Source: an uncultured Bacteroides sp.
Lineage (GTDB): Bacteria; Bacteroidota; Bacteroidia; Bacteroidales; Bacteroidaceae
Reading direction: 5' to 3'
Assembly: GCA_947173895.1 (NCBI GenBank)
Contig: CAMWGU010000023.1
Coordinates: 1 to 35,175, forward strand
DNA: 35,175 nucleotides
The notes beneath the pieces were generated by a model. The model saw only the letters and a program-made list of their open reading frames with translations. It did no database searches and was not told the DNA's origin. Shown one piece after another: positions 25,774 to 35,173 of this stretch. The translations under genes and the position numbers were made by a program. Positions within the stretch are counted from its first letter, which is position 1, and every line of letters starts with the position of its first letter.

Positions 25774-27072
25774 TTATAATACCTGTATCAGCAGCAAGCC
25801 TATCGCAAGAGAAACGATAGTGGCTACTAGTCCCGGCATCATAAACGAATGGTTCAATATCCATTTCCCAATGCCCGTTGTTCCGGTACGGTCAAAGTTT
25901 ATGGCCGCCACCACCGTAGGATAATTAGGAATGAAGAAATATCCGTTGACTGCGGGAAACAGAGCAATCAGCATCATCGGAGAAATGCCTAAAGCAATTC
26001 CCAAAGGCACAATGGCACGCACGGTAGCCGCCTGGCTGTAGAGCAAAATAGACATGACAAACAAAGCCAGTCCGAACAGCCAAGGCATCTGGCGCACGAT
26101 TCCTTCAATGGAATCGGTCAGTTCTGTTATGTTTCCATTGATAAACGTATCCCCCATCCACGCAATACCAAAAATGGCAATCACTGCCTGCATTCCGGCA
26201 GGAAACACACTCCCCTGTGTAGCCTTCATTCCGTCCGTCCTCGAAACAAGAAGAATGAGAGCCGCCGCACACAGCATCAAGATTTCAATGATAGAAGGCA
26301 TATCCAGCACCGTGCCGTTGAATACGGGACGCATAGAAGGAAGCGAGCCGAACAATACAATCAGGAATGTAGCCAGAATAAAGATAATCACCGACATACG
26401 GGCATGCAACATATTCTTCACATCATTCAGTTCCACATGTTTCATATCAATCATTCCAGCCTCCAAACGACGCAAATACTCAGGATCCTCCATCAGTTCC
26501 TTGCCCACCTTCTTTGAAAGGAAAGCACCGACCAGGACACCAATCAAAGTAGCGGGGATGGTAATCTTGAGTATATCAAACAATGTGATGTCAAAACCTG
26601 TCAACAGTCCCAACAATGCCACGGTAGCGGCCGAGATAGGACTGGCAGTGATAGCCTGCTGCGAGGCAATCACAGCAATGCCTAAAGGGCGTTCAGGACG
26701 TATCTTTGTTTCGGTAGCCACCTCGGCTATGACGGGAAGCACGGAATAGGCCACATGCCCCGTACCTGCAACGAACGTAAACAGATAAGTGACCAAAGGG
26801 CTCAGAATAGTCACCTGCGAAGGGTTACGACGCAACAGCCGTTCGGCAAGTTTCACCATATAGTCCAAACCGCCGGCAGCCTGCATGCAAGACGCCGCAG
26901 ATATGACGGCAACAATCATCAACATCACATCAATAGGAGGTGCCGTAGGCTGAAGTCCGAAAACAAATGTCAATATGGCAAGGCCCACACCTCCCATCAC
27001 CCCTAATCCGATACCGCCCAAACGGGCACCCACAATAATAGCGACAAACACAAATAACAGTTGTAGTAACAT
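25774..27072 (-). CDS. Anaerobic C4-dicarboxylate transporter, DcuA/DcuB family
   Basis: 432 residues from the ATG at 27072, with 10-12 membrane helices. Family stretches are IIVGARLGGIGLGVMGGVGL (N-terminal), VAGTGHVAYSVLPVIAEVA, KIRPERPLGIAVIASQQAIT, GFDITLFDILKITIPATLIG and the C-terminal NYPTVVAAINFDRTGTTGIG. Dcu carriers exchange fumarate or aspartate for succinate, which fits a fumarate-respiring anaerobe. The frame extends to 27117 but that TTG falls inside the -7 box, so the later ATG is the start. DcuA and DcuB cannot be told apart here. Confidence 0.94.
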   Translation of the reverse strand: MLLQLLFVFVAIIVGARLGGIGLGVMGGVGLAILTFVFGLQPTAPPIDVMLMIVAVISAASCMQAAGGLDYMVKLAERLLRRNPSQVTILSPLVTYLFTFVAGTGHVAYSVLPVIAEVATETKIRPERPLGIAVIASQQAITASPISAATVALLGLLTGFDITLFDILKITIPATLIGVLVGAFLSKKVGKELMEDPEYLRRLEAGMIDMKHVELNDVKNMLHARMSVIIFILATFLIVLFGSLPSMRPVFNGTVLDMPSIIEILMLCAAALILLVSRTDGMKATQGSVFPAGMQAVIAIFGIAWMGDTFINGNITELTDSIEGIVRQMPWLFGLALFVMSILLYSQAATVRAIVPLGIALGISPMMLIALFPAVNGYFFIPNYPTVVAAINFDRTGTTGIGKWILNHSFMMPGLVATIVSLAIGLLLIQVL

Positions 27073-27114
27073 GATCTTTATCTGTTTATAAAAATACAAT
27101 TTTAATTCTGCTAA

Positions 27115-27122
27115 CAAAGATA
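27115..27122 (-). promoter_or_regulatory. -7 box of Dcu transporter promoter
   Basis: TATCTTTG on the minus strand matches TAnnTTTG and predicts a start near 27108, with a leader of about 36 bases before the ATG at 27072. Confidence 0.65.
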
Positions 27123-27453
27123 AACCATTTCATTCCTATAAACCTTAAGAAATACATGTTTTTTTTCCTTTTTTCACTACTGTTGCCTCAAAGCATTCCC
27201 TAAAAGTTTGTTCTTACTATGTAATAAGGGACAACTCATCAGTCGATACATCCATTCATTATTAACGATAATGAGCATGAACAGAATTTGCTGCCTTTTG
27301 GGAATAAAGTATCCCATTATACAGGGAGGAATGGTGTGGTGCAACAGATGACAACCGGCCTCCGCAGTAAGCAACGCCGGAGGATTGGGACTAAAGAAGC
27401 CGGTTCCATGCATCCCGAGGCCTTATATGCGAACTGAGCCTTCTTCCCGTCAC
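27123..27453. other. Intergenic region with hairpins, no gene recognised
   Basis: No protein-like frame. Three stems are visible. TCATTAT (27256-27262) pairs with ATAATGA (27268-27274). CCTCCG pairs with CGGAGG near 27360-27383. GCGAACTGAG (27429-27438) pairs with CTCAGTTCCGC (27453-27463), the last overlapping the stop of the ModF-like gene and possibly ending its transcript. None has a clear T-run. Confidence 0.4.
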
Positions 27454-28902
27454 TCAGTTCCGCTTCAAATAAAGAGAGTGGGTTATGCAGGCAGGCAACT
27501 CTTCCTGATAGTGAGTAACCATAATCAGGGTTTTTTCCTTACGGCGGCAAAAAGCCTCGATCACATCTTTCACCATACGGCGGTTGTATAAATCCAATCC
27601 ATGCAGAGGCTCGTCCAGAATCAGCAGTTCGGGATCCTTCACAAAGGCACGTGCCAGCAACACCAGACGTTGTTCGCCGCTAGACAGCTGCAGGAAATTG
27701 CGGTCTCTTAAACCGACAATGCCAAAAATATCCATCCACCATTCGCAAGCAGCCATCTGATCAGGGCGCGGACGCTTATACAGTCCCACAGAATCATGCA
27801 GTCCGCTTGCCACAATGTCTATGGCGGGAAGATTCTTTAAGTAAGCACGGTGCATCTCGGGACTCACATAGCCTATATGTTTCTTAATTTCCCAAATACT
27901 CTCACCTGACCCCCGTTTCCTTCCGAACAAGGCAATGTTGCAAGCATAACTTTGGGGATTATCCGCACAAACCAGACTCAGCAAAGTAGATTTTCCTGAA
28001 CCGTTCTCTCCGCTCAATGCCCACTTTTCACCGCACTTCACCGTCCAGTCCAATTCTTTCAATATAGTACGCTCACCATAACGGATACTCACTTTGTTCA
28101 AGTCCACCACATGTTCTGCGTGATACACTTCGCTACTATAGGGCAGGTTCAGAATCCGTGCTTCTTTTTCCTCGGAAAGTACCCGTTCCGGCACTGGTTC
28201 GCAAATCTCCAAGTACTCTTGCAAAGGCATCTTTCTTCCGCATATCCTGTCATCCACAGGAATAACATGCGTGATAAAAGCAGGAATATCATCCGACTTG
28301 GACAATACGAGAATAACCTGCAAGTCCGTCACTTCGGTCAGTCTGCCCAGCAACCCCTGAAGCTGGCAACGTGTCCTCGCATCCAATCCGATGAAAGGAT
28401 TATCCATAATCAATACGCGCGGATTGCTCAGCAAAGTCTTCGTCAACTGAAATTTACGCAATTCGCCACTAGAAAGCAGAATAATATGTTTATTCAGCAT
28501 CATTTCAATGCCAAACAACTCGTACAATGCTTTTTTCAATTCCTGATCAGTAGCTTCGGGCAACAAATCACGCACCAAAGGAGTTTCATCCAAATCGTGA
28601 GCATTCCAGCGCTGTTGATAATAATAATTCCCGTCAGTATCTCCGTATGAATCACGAAATGCTATGTATTTAATATTCTCGTATGCCATTTTCGAAAGAG
28701 AAGGAGAAAAATCATACTTCACCTCGTTCATCAACAACGGCCACCGACCTGTAATCGTATCCACTAAAATACTTTTCCCGGCGCCGTTTCTTCCTACAAT
28801 AGCAATATGTTCTCCAGCGGAAAGTGTCATATTTACCGGCTCCTTCATCCGGTATAATGGATGGCGAGTTACGCCATTTTCTATCGCGATAATGTTTTGC
28901 AT
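27454..28902 (-). CDS. ModF-like protein with two ABC ATPase domains
   Basis: 482 residues from the ATG at 28902, soluble, two nucleotide-binding domains in tandem, no membrane segments. Domain 1: Walker A GRNGAGKS (37-44), LSSGELR (143-149), Walker B LIMDNPF with Asn168 where the catalytic Glu belongs, and Ser201 at the switch His position. Domain 2 is canonical: GENGSGKS (298-305), LSSGEQR (406-412), LLILDEP with Glu431 and switch His464 (MVTHY). The arrangement matches ModF/PhrA-type proteins once linked to molybdate, but no mod genes are nearby. One catalytic and one degenerate site suggests a switch-like role. The promoter at 28931-28938 rules out the longer TTG start at 28926. Confidence 0.85.
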   Translation of the reverse strand: MQNIIAIENGVTRHPLYRMKEPVNMTLSAGEHIAIVGRNGAGKSILVDTITGRWPLLMNEVKYDFSPSLSKMAYENIKYIAFRDSYGDTDGNYYYQQRWNAHDLDETPLVRDLLPEATDQELKKALYELFGIEMMLNKHIILLSSGELRKFQLTKTLLSNPRVLIMDNPFIGLDARTRCQLQGLLGRLTEVTDLQVILVLSKSDDIPAFITHVIPVDDRICGRKMPLQEYLEICEPVPERVLSEEKEARILNLPYSSEVYHAEHVVDLNKVSIRYGERTILKELDWTVKCGEKWALSGENGSGKSTLLSLVCADNPQSYACNIALFGRKRGSGESIWEIKKHIGYVSPEMHRAYLKNLPAIDIVASGLHDSVGLYKRPRPDQMAACEWWMDIFGIVGLRDRNFLQLSSGEQRLVLLARAFVKDPELLILDEPLHGLDLYNRRMVKDVIEAFCRRKEKTLIMVTHYQEELPACITHSLYLKRN

Positions 28903-28930
28903 TACAATTCTTTTTTTGTCCAACAAGCGG

Positions 28931-28938
28931 CAAAGGTA
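28931..28938 (-). promoter_or_regulatory. -7 box of ModF-like gene promoter
   Basis: TACCTTTG on the minus strand matches TAnnTTTG, giving a leader of about 22 bases. Confidence 0.6.
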
Positions 28939-29321
28939 GCAAAATAATATTTAAGCATGGCAATATCTAATCATTTTGTTATAACTGGAGACCAAATTCT
29001 TCACCATTACAATGCCTGCCACAAACACATTGGCAAAAAAGCTGAGATACAGACAGGTGCAAGTCCATTCTTCCTTCTTTCAAAAGGTAATCACCTCGTT
29101 TTCCCACCTAGAGTTTTATCCACAAATCCTGCTTACCGTTTCTTCTTATTCAGGCAAACAAGAATAGTAAACGCCACGCCATGCTTACGATTTAACAAAT
29201 GCAAGACACGTTTCGCTTCAATCTGAAAGAGAAATACCTAAATATCATTCGTATTTAGTATTAAAATAAAAATAAATAAGAAAATGAAAAGAAACATAGC
29301 TTACACAATAACAAAAAGAAA
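28939..29321. other. Intergenic region before dapF
   Basis: No convincing gene. Contains a perfect consensus DnaA-box sequence TTATCCACA (29116-29124) standing alone. An inverted repeat CTAAATA (29238-29244) / TATTTAG (29252-29258) is present. GCTGAGAT near 29039 recalls the TPP riboswitch, but the matching downstream core is missing. Confidence 0.4.
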
Positions 29322-29329
29322 TACTTTTG
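29322..29329 (+). promoter_or_regulatory. -7 box of dapF-dapL promoter
   Basis: TACTTTTG followed by CATCG matches TAnnTTTG, 49 bases before the dapF ATG. Confidence 0.65.
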
Positions 29330-29377
29330 CATCGAATTAGAACAAAAAGGAATAGCAACAAATAAGTTATAATCAAA

Positions 29378-30220
29378 ATGGCAACCACAGTCAAGTTTAC
29401 AAAGATGCATGGAGCAGGCAACGATTATATATATGTAAACACCCTGGACTATCCCATAGAAAACCCCGCAAAGACATCCGCCAAATGGAGTTCCTCCCAC
29501 ACGGGAATTGGTTCTGACGGCTTGGTATTAATAGGCAAATCCTCCAAAGCAGATTTCAGCATGCGCATATTTAATGCAGACGGTTCCGAAGCCATGATGT
29601 GCGGGAACGCCTCCAGATGCATAGGCAAATACGTATACGACAATAAGTTGACTCAGAAAGAAATCGTCACTTTAGAAACACTTTCGGGCATTAAGATATT
29701 GAAGCTACATGTAGAGCATGGACAGGTGGATGAAGTGACAGTCGACATGGGTATCCCTTTGCTGGCAAATTCCAAGCAAATTGATACCCCAAAAGGTGAA
29801 ATGCTGGCACAAACAATCAATGCAGATGGAAAGGAATACACAGGAACCTTTATTTGTATGGGAAATCCGCATTTAGTTATTTTCGTAGATGATGTAAAAA
29901 ATGTAATTTTGCCAACGATAGGGCCGATACTGGAAAATCATCCGCTATTCCCTGAACGAACTAACGTGGAATTTGTAGAAATATTACCTGACGGCTCCTT
30001 AAAAATGAGAGTTTGGGAAAGGGGATCAGGCATCACAATGGCCTGCGGAACAGGAGCCTGTGCCACCGCTGTTGCAGCATATCTGAACCACAAAGCCGGC
30101 AGAAAGTCATGGATAAGGATGGATGGAGGCGACCTTCACATCCATTGGAGCGAAACAGACGGACATGTGTATATGACCGGTCCCGCCGTGAAAGTATTCG
30201 ATGGCGAAATAGAGATTTAA
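29378..30220 (+). CDS. dapF: Diaminopimelate epimerase
   Basis: Interconverts LL- and meso-diaminopimelate for lysine and peptidoglycan. 280 residues. Both catalytic cysteines are in place: Cys75 ([11 protein letters not shown]) and Cys223 ([13 protein letters not shown]). [11 protein letters not shown] (10-20) is the N-terminal family motif. It precedes dapL by 55 bases, which supplies its substrate, so the pair forms a functional operon. Confidence 0.98.
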   Translation: MATTVKFTKMHGAGNDYIYVNTLDYPIENPAKTSAKWSSSHTGIGSDGLVLIGKSSKADFSMRIFNADGSEAMMCGNASRCIGKYVYDNKLTQKEIVTLETLSGIKILKLHVEHGQVDEVTVDMGIPLLANSKQIDTPKGEMLAQTINADGKEYTGTFICMGNPHLVIFVDDVKNVILPTIGPILENHPLFPERTNVEFVEILPDGSLKMRVWERGSGITMACGTGACATAVAAYLNHKAGRKSWIRMDGGDLHIHWSETDGHVYMTGPAVKVFDGEIEI

Positions 30221-30275
30221 AAACAGGAATCAAAAAAAAGAAACAGTAAAGACAAACTATAAAACAACAAACATT

Positions 30276-31505
30276 ATGGCACTAGTAAACGAGCATTTTT
30301 TAAAGCTGCCCAACAATTACCTGTTTTCAGACATTGCCAAAAAAGTAAACGCCTTCAGGGTGTCTCATCCCAAAAAGGATATTATCCGCCTAGGCATTGG
30401 AGACGTAACCCAACCACTACCCCAAGCTTCTATTGAAGCAATGCACAAAGCTGTAGATGAACTGGCAAACAAAAATACGTTCCGCGGATACGGTCCCGAA
30501 CAAGGGTATGATTTCTTGATTGATGCCATTTTGAAAAACGATTATGCATCACGCGGAGTGCATCTGGAACCCAGCGAAATATTCGTCAGCGATGGTGCAA
30601 AGAGTGATACGGGAAATATTGGAGACATCCTTCGCCACGATAACAGTATCGGAGTGACAGACCCCATCTATCCGGTGTATATTGACTCGAATGTAATGTG
30701 CGGACGAGCCGGTGTCCTCGAAGACGGAAAATGGAGCAACGTGATTTATCTGCCTTGCCTAAGCGAGAACAATTTCATCCCTTCTATTCCCAACCGCAGA
30801 ATAGACATTCTGTATCTGTGTTATCCCAACAATCCGACCGGCACAGTAATCAGCAAAGCCGAATTGAAGAAATGGGTGAATTACGCATTAGAAAACGATA
30901 CACTGATTCTTTATGACGCTGCCTACGAAGCATATATTCAGGATCCCGAGATCCCCCATTCCATTTACGAGATAAAAGGAGCCAAAAAGGTAGCAATAGA
31001 ATTCCGTAGCTTTTCCAAGACCGCCGGTTTCACCGGAGTACGTTGCGGATACACTATAGTACCCAAAGAACTGACAGCGGCTACTCTGACAGGCGAACGT
31101 ATCCCACTGAACCGATTATGGAATCGCCGCCAATGTACCAAATTCAACGGCACTTCATATATCACCCAACGCGGTGCGGAAGCCATCTACAGCCCCGAAG
31201 GAAAGGAACAGACCAAAGCTACTATAAACTATTATATGACCAACGCCAAAATCATGAAAGAAGGACTGGAAAGTACCGGACTGAAAGTATTCGGCGGAGA
31301 AAATGCACCTTACCTATGGGTAAAGACACCTCGCGGAATCAGTTCATGGAAGTTTTTTGAACAGATGTTATACGAAGCCCATGTAGTAGGTACGCCCGGA
31401 GTTGGATTCGGCCCCAGCGGAGAAGGTTACATACGACTGACCGCTTTTGGTGAACGAAACGACTGCGAAGAAGCAATGAAGCGAATCAGAAAATGGATAT
31501 TATAA
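30276..31505 (+). CDS. dapL: LL-diaminopimelate aminotransferase
   Basis: PLP enzyme converting tetrahydrodipicolinate directly to LL-diaminopimelate with glutamate, bypassing the acyl steps. 409 residues. Visible are RLGIGDVTQPLP (38-49), the phosphate-binding SDGAKSDTGN (105-114), YPNNPTGT (183-190) and SFSKTAGFTGVR (245-256) with the PLP Lys248. It follows dapF with no promoter between and ends in TAA. The nearest 3' gene is an outer-membrane protein 102 bases on. Confidence 0.98.
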   Translation: MALVNEHFLKLPNNYLFSDIAKKVNAFRVSHPKKDIIRLGIGDVTQPLPQASIEAMHKAVDELANKNTFRGYGPEQGYDFLIDAILKNDYASRGVHLEPSEIFVSDGAKSDTGNIGDILRHDNSIGVTDPIYPVYIDSNVMCGRAGVLEDGKWSNVIYLPCLSENNFIPSIPNRRIDILYLCYPNNPTGTVISKAELKKWVNYALENDTLILYDAAYEAYIQDPEIPHSIYEIKGAKKVAIEFRSFSKTAGFTGVRCGYTIVPKELTAATLTGERIPLNRLWNRRQCTKFNGTSYITQRGAEAIYSPEGKEQTKATINYYMTNAKIMKEGLESTGLKVFGGENAPYLWVKTPRGISSWKFFEQMLYEAHVVGTPGVGFGPSGEGYIRLTAFGERNDCEEAMKRIRKWIL

Positions 31506-31607
31506 AACAAGAACATTAAGCGCAAGAACAAACACAATACATCATCGGATACCGGATACGAACGAGATATCACATACTTATTATTAATTTTTAAAAGGTA
31601 AAAAGGA

Positions 31608-32333
31608 ATGAAAAAAAGTTTGAGAAATGTAGTAATGTTAGTAAGTATAGCTACAACAGTCCCGGTTACAAGTATAGCCCAAGACAAAGTGGAAGCCAGT
31701 GTGGGAGCCGACATAGTCAGCGGATATACCTGGCGCGGCCAGGATTTGGGCGGTGCCAGTATCCAACCTTCACTATCAGTCGCTTATAAAGGATTCTCTT
31801 TAAGCGCATGGGGATCGGCAGGTATCGATAAAGACGACACAAAGGAAATTGACCTCACATTGGGTTATACCACAGGTGGATTTAGCATATCCGTCACAGA
31901 TTATTGGTTTAACGAAGGACCAGGCTATTTCCATTACGGTTCGCACAACACCAATCATACTTTTGAAGCACAGGTTGGTTATGACTTCGGTCCGCTGGCA
32001 TTGAACTGGTACACCAATTTCGCCGGAATGGATGGAATAAACAATAACGGAAACAGAGCTTACTCTTCTTACGTATCAGCAGCCGTACCCTTCAAACTAG
32101 CCGGACTGGAATGGACTGCCGAAATCGGAGCGACTCCATGGTCAACCGACTATTACAACTACTCCGAAGATCCCGTCTGTAGCGGTTCTAGTGGTTTTGC
32201 CGTATGCGACATTAGCTTGGAAGCATCCAAGGAGATAAAAATCACCGACTCATTCTCTGTTCCGGCTTTTGCCAAGATCAGCATAAACCCACGCACCGAA
32301 GGAGTTCATTTTGTTTTCGGACTGAGTTTCTAA
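31608..32333 (+). CDS. Small outer-membrane beta-barrel protein (TorF-like)
   Basis: 241 residues. A signal peptide (MKKSLRNVVMLVSIATTVPV..., cut near SIAQ-D) leads into about ten alternating amphipathic strands. These begin ASVGADIVSGYTWRGQDLGG and end HFVFGLSF with a C-terminal Phe, as in porin-like barrels. The SGYTWRG(Q/N) start recalls TorF-family putative porins. A clear AAAAAGGA ribosome site precedes the ATG. It is co-directional between dapL and glnN copy 2. A role in passage of nitrogen compounds is a guess from position. Two Cys residues near 188 and 196 could form a disulfide. Confidence 0.75.
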   Translation: MKKSLRNVVMLVSIATTVPVTSIAQDKVEASVGADIVSGYTWRGQDLGGASIQPSLSVAYKGFSLSAWGSAGIDKDDTKEIDLTLGYTTGGFSISVTDYWFNEGPGYFHYGSHNTNHTFEAQVGYDFGPLALNWYTNFAGMDGINNNGNRAYSSYVSAAVPFKLAGLEWTAEIGATPWSTDYYNYSEDPVCSGSSGFAVCDISLEASKEIKITDSFSVPAFAKISINPRTEGVHFVFGLSF

Positions 32334-32334
32334 C

Positions 32335-32386
32335 GGCTAAAGACATTTTACAAGAATATAAAAACGAGATATAAGTCTTTAAAGCC
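32335..32386 (+). terminator. Hairpin after outer-membrane protein gene
   Basis: GGCTAAAGAC (32335-32344) pairs with GTCTTTAAAGCC (32375-32386), two extra bases on the right arm, 30-base loop. No T-run follows, so termination is uncertain. Confidence 0.35.
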
Positions 32387-32650
32387 CTAAACAAAACATT
32401 ATATACAAAATACAAATACAACAATAAAAAATGAATGTTTTTCTTGATTCCGGACTAAGAGATATTAACAAAGCACGCCAAGGGGGCATTAAAATAATCC
32501 TATAACCACATATTGGCAAATGCAGCAAGAGTTCAATATATGGCAAACATGGTGAATCTGCATACCACTAAAATCATCTTGAAAAAGCAAGATCATACAT
32601 GAGAGTATTATTCACTCTAAATATTTAATAACTAAGCAAATTTAGGTATT
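32387..32650. other. Leader region of glnN copy 2
   Basis: AT-rich. No exact TAnnTTTG box and no sigma-54 GG-N10-GC pattern found. A 24-codon frame (MNVFLDSGLRDINKARQGGI..., from 32431) is too short to claim. The ATG of glnN is preceded by AATTTAGGTATT. Confidence 0.35.
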
Positions 32651-34840
32651 ATGTCAAAATTAAGATTCCGAGTAGTAGAAACAGCTTTCAAAAAAAAGGC
32701 AACAGTAGTAGAAACGCCTACCCAAAGGCCTAGTGAGTACTTTGCTAAATATGTATTCAATCGAGAAAAAATGTTCAAGTACCTGCCCAGTAATGTCTAT
32801 ATCAAACTGACAGACGCTATGGATAACGGTGCTCCTTTAGACCGTAGCATTGCCAATGAAGTAGCCGCAGGCATGAAGCGTTGGGCTACAGAATTAGGAG
32901 TAACCCATTACACCCACTGGTTCCAACCACTAACCGAAGGAACCGCTGAAAAGCATGACGCGTTTGTAGAACACGATGGTAAAGGCGGAATGATGGAAGA
33001 ATTCTCTGGTAAACTACTCGTTCAGCAGGAACCCGATGCATCCAGTTTCCCTAATGGAGGCATCCGAAACACTTTCGAAGCACGCGGATACAGCGCATGG
33101 GATCCTTCTTCTCCTGTATTTATAGTGGACGATACCTTGTGCATTCCCACTGTATTCATTGCCTATACCGGAGAGTCTCTCGATTATAAAGCACCTTTAC
33201 TGAAAGCATTGAGCGCCGTGAACAAAGCAGCAGTTGACGTCTGTCATTACTTCAACCCTGAGGTTAAGAAAGTAATGGCCTATCTGGGATGGGAACAAGA
33301 ATACTTTTTGGTAGATGAAGGACTATACGCCGCACGCCCCGATCTGTTACTGACTGGACGCACACTGATGGGACACGAAGCAAGTAAAAACCAGCAATTG
33401 GAAGACCACTACTTTGGAGCCATTCCCACCCGTGTAGCCGCTTTCATGAAAGACCTTGAAATCCAAGCACTGGAACTGGGAATCCCTGTAAAAACCCGCC
33501 ACAATGAAGTGGCTCCCAATCAGTTTGAATTGGCCCCCATCTTTGAGGAATGCAATCTAGCGGTAGACCACAACATGCTCATCATGTCACTGATGCGCAA
33601 AGTTGCTCGCAACCATGGCTTCCGCCTGCTATTACACGAAAAACCGTTCAAAGGTGTAAATGGCTCGGGCAAACACAATAACTGGTCATTAGGAACAGAC
33701 AACGGCATTATGCTGATGGCCCCAGGAAAAACGGCAGAAGACAATCTGCGCTTCATCACCTTTGTAGTCAATACCCTAATGGCAGTTTATCATCACAACG
33801 GGCTACTGAAAGCTTCTATCATGAGTGCCACCAACGCACATCGTTTGGGAGCCAACGAAGCACCTCCTGCCATCATTTCTTCATTTTTAGGAAAACAACT
33901 GACACAAGTGCTAGACCACATGGAAGAGAGTACAAACGATGACCTCATCTCGCTGGCAGGTAAACAAGGTATGAAACTGGATATTCCTCAAATTCCGGAA
34001 TTGCTAATTGACAATACCGACCGTAACCGTACCTCTCCTTTTGCTTTTACTGGCAACCGTTTCGAATTCCGTGCCGTAGGTTCGGAAGCCAATTGTTCCT
34101 GTGCCATGATTGCACTGAACACAGCCATGGCACACCAGTTAGCGAAGTTTAAAAAAGAGGTGGACGCATTAATTGAAAAAGGTGAACCGAAGATTTCGGC
34201 CATTATCAAAATCATTCGTCAGTACATCAAAGAGTGCAAACCTATCCGTTTTGATGGCAACGGCTACTCAGATGAATGGAAAAAAGAAGCATCCAAACGC
34301 GGATTGGATTGCGAGACCAGCTGTCCGCTGATATTCGACAACTACCTGAAGCCCGAAAGCATCACTATGTTCGAAGCAACAGGTGTCATGACACGTAAAG
34401 AACTGAAAGCACGCAACGAAGTAAAATGGGAAATGTACACAAAGAAAATCCAAATCGAAGCACGCGTACTTGGCGATTTGGCTATGAACCACATCATCCC
34501 TGTAGCTACCGAATATCAAAGCAAACTGATAGACAACGTCTATAAGATGAAAAAATTGTTTCCGACGGAGAAATCCTCTCAGTTATCTATAGAGAACATG
34601 AAACTCATCGAAGAGATTGCGGAACGTACCATCTTCATTACCGAACATGTGAATGCCATGATAGAGGCTCGCAAAGTAGCTAATAAAATAGAAAGCGAAC
34701 GTGAAAAAGCAATCGCCTATCATGACAACATCGCTCCGATGTTGGAAGAGATACGTTACCACATTGATAAATTAGAACTAATTGTAGACAATCAAATGTG
34801 GACATTACCTAAATATAGAGAATTACTTTTTATTAGATAA
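32651..34840 (+). CDS. glnN: Glutamine synthetase type III (copy 2)
   Basis: Second GSIII, again 729 residues with all hallmark motifs: THYTHWFQPLTEGTAEKHD, SGKLLVQQEPDASSFPNGG, GWEQEYFLVD, KTRHNEVAPNQFELAP, KGVNGSGKHNNWS (about 334) and NRTSPFAFTGNRFEFRA (about 459), ending LPKYRELLFIR. It is colinear with copy 1 but clearly diverged, chiefly in the N-terminal 40 residues and in 415-440 and 545-600. Codon use is more A/T-rich than in copy 1. It follows an outer-membrane protein gene. In some Bacteroides I recall glnK and amtB next to this locus; neither is present here. Which copy is the housekeeping one cannot be told. Confidence 0.97.
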   Translation: MSKLRFRVVETAFKKKATVVETPTQRPSEYFAKYVFNREKMFKYLPSNVYIKLTDAMDNGAPLDRSIANEVAAGMKRWATELGVTHYTHWFQPLTEGTAEKHDAFVEHDGKGGMMEEFSGKLLVQQEPDASSFPNGGIRNTFEARGYSAWDPSSPVFIVDDTLCIPTVFIAYTGESLDYKAPLLKALSAVNKAAVDVCHYFNPEVKKVMAYLGWEQEYFLVDEGLYAARPDLLLTGRTLMGHEASKNQQLEDHYFGAIPTRVAAFMKDLEIQALELGIPVKTRHNEVAPNQFELAPIFEECNLAVDHNMLIMSLMRKVARNHGFRLLLHEKPFKGVNGSGKHNNWSLGTDNGIMLMAPGKTAEDNLRFITFVVNTLMAVYHHNGLLKASIMSATNAHRLGANEAPPAIISSFLGKQLTQVLDHMEESTNDDLISLAGKQGMKLDIPQIPELLIDNTDRNRTSPFAFTGNRFEFRAVGSEANCSCAMIALNTAMAHQLAKFKKEVDALIEKGEPKISAIIKIIRQYIKECKPIRFDGNGYSDEWKKEASKRGLDCETSCPLIFDNYLKPESITMFEATGVMTRKELKARNEVKWEMYTKKIQIEARVLGDLAMNHIIPVATEYQSKLIDNVYKMKKLFPTEKSSQLSIENMKLIEEIAERTIFITEHVNAMIEARKVANKIESEREKAIAYHDNIAPMLEEIRYHIDKLELIVDNQMWTLPKYRELLFIR

Positions 34841-34891
34841 TTTCCAAAGATTATCTATTTCTTTTGTTGGTTGTTTTAAGTTTGCAGGTAA

Positions 34892-34921
34892 CCCTTGTTG
34901 TGAAACAGGGGCTATCTTTTT
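34892..34921 (+). terminator. Intrinsic terminator after glnN copy 2
   Basis: CCCTTGTT (34892-34899) pairs with AACAGGGG (34904-34911), one T-G pair, 4-base loop GTGA, followed by CTATCTTTTT. About 50 bases past the stop. Confidence 0.7.
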
Positions 34922-34996
34922 GGTGTTTGCCACTGCTATTAACAAAGCAACTAAAAGAATATGGGTCAGCGGATATTTCCGGTTGGTAATATTCCG

Positions 34997-35173
34997 TCAG
35001 TCCGATATAATCATAGGAACATCGCAACCGGTAGTATCTGTATTCCCAAGTCTTTTTGCTTTTTGGTTAAGAGCCTCTTCGCCTGCCGAAACCGACGCAT
35101 TACCATCCTCTTTCGGCCCAGCAATTGTCCGAAACCAACATTTTTGCATGGTTGCCCCTTCACACAGGATACA
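34997..35173 (-). CDS. Unidentified reading frame entering from right edge (partial)
   Basis: A minus-strand frame runs from the window edge to a TGA at 34997, with an internal ATG at 35149 that would give 50 residues (MQKCWFRTIAGPKEDGNASV, then a Gly/Asp/Thr-rich tail ending MIISD). Composition is protein-like, but length and start are unknown. I have a vague memory of similar short hypothetical proteins recurring in Bacteroides genomes, which would make it a dispersed repeat. The frame is crossed by an inverted repeat CCGGTTG (34979-34985) / CAACCGG (35025-35031). Confidence 0.3.
   Translation of the reverse strand, partial: CILCEGATMQKCWFRTIAGPKEDGNASVSAGEEALNQKAKRLGNTDTTGCDVPMIISD

Noticed and set aside
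27177-27413. 78-codon minus-strand frame between the ModF-like gene and the Dcu promoter
   Set aside because: No ribosome site or promoter, unusual composition, and it runs through several hairpins.
29035-29060. TPP riboswitch-like GCTGAGAT
   Set aside because: The required partner stretch (CCTGATCTGGATAATGCC-like) and closing stem are missing, and no thiamine gene follows.
28957-29226. 89-codon plus-strand frame before dapF
   Set aside because: It does not begin at a supported start, shows no domain, and ends before the dapF promoter.
32500-32600. Sigma-54 promoter for glnN copy 2
   Set aside because: TGGCA sequences occur, but no GG-N10-GC spacing was found.
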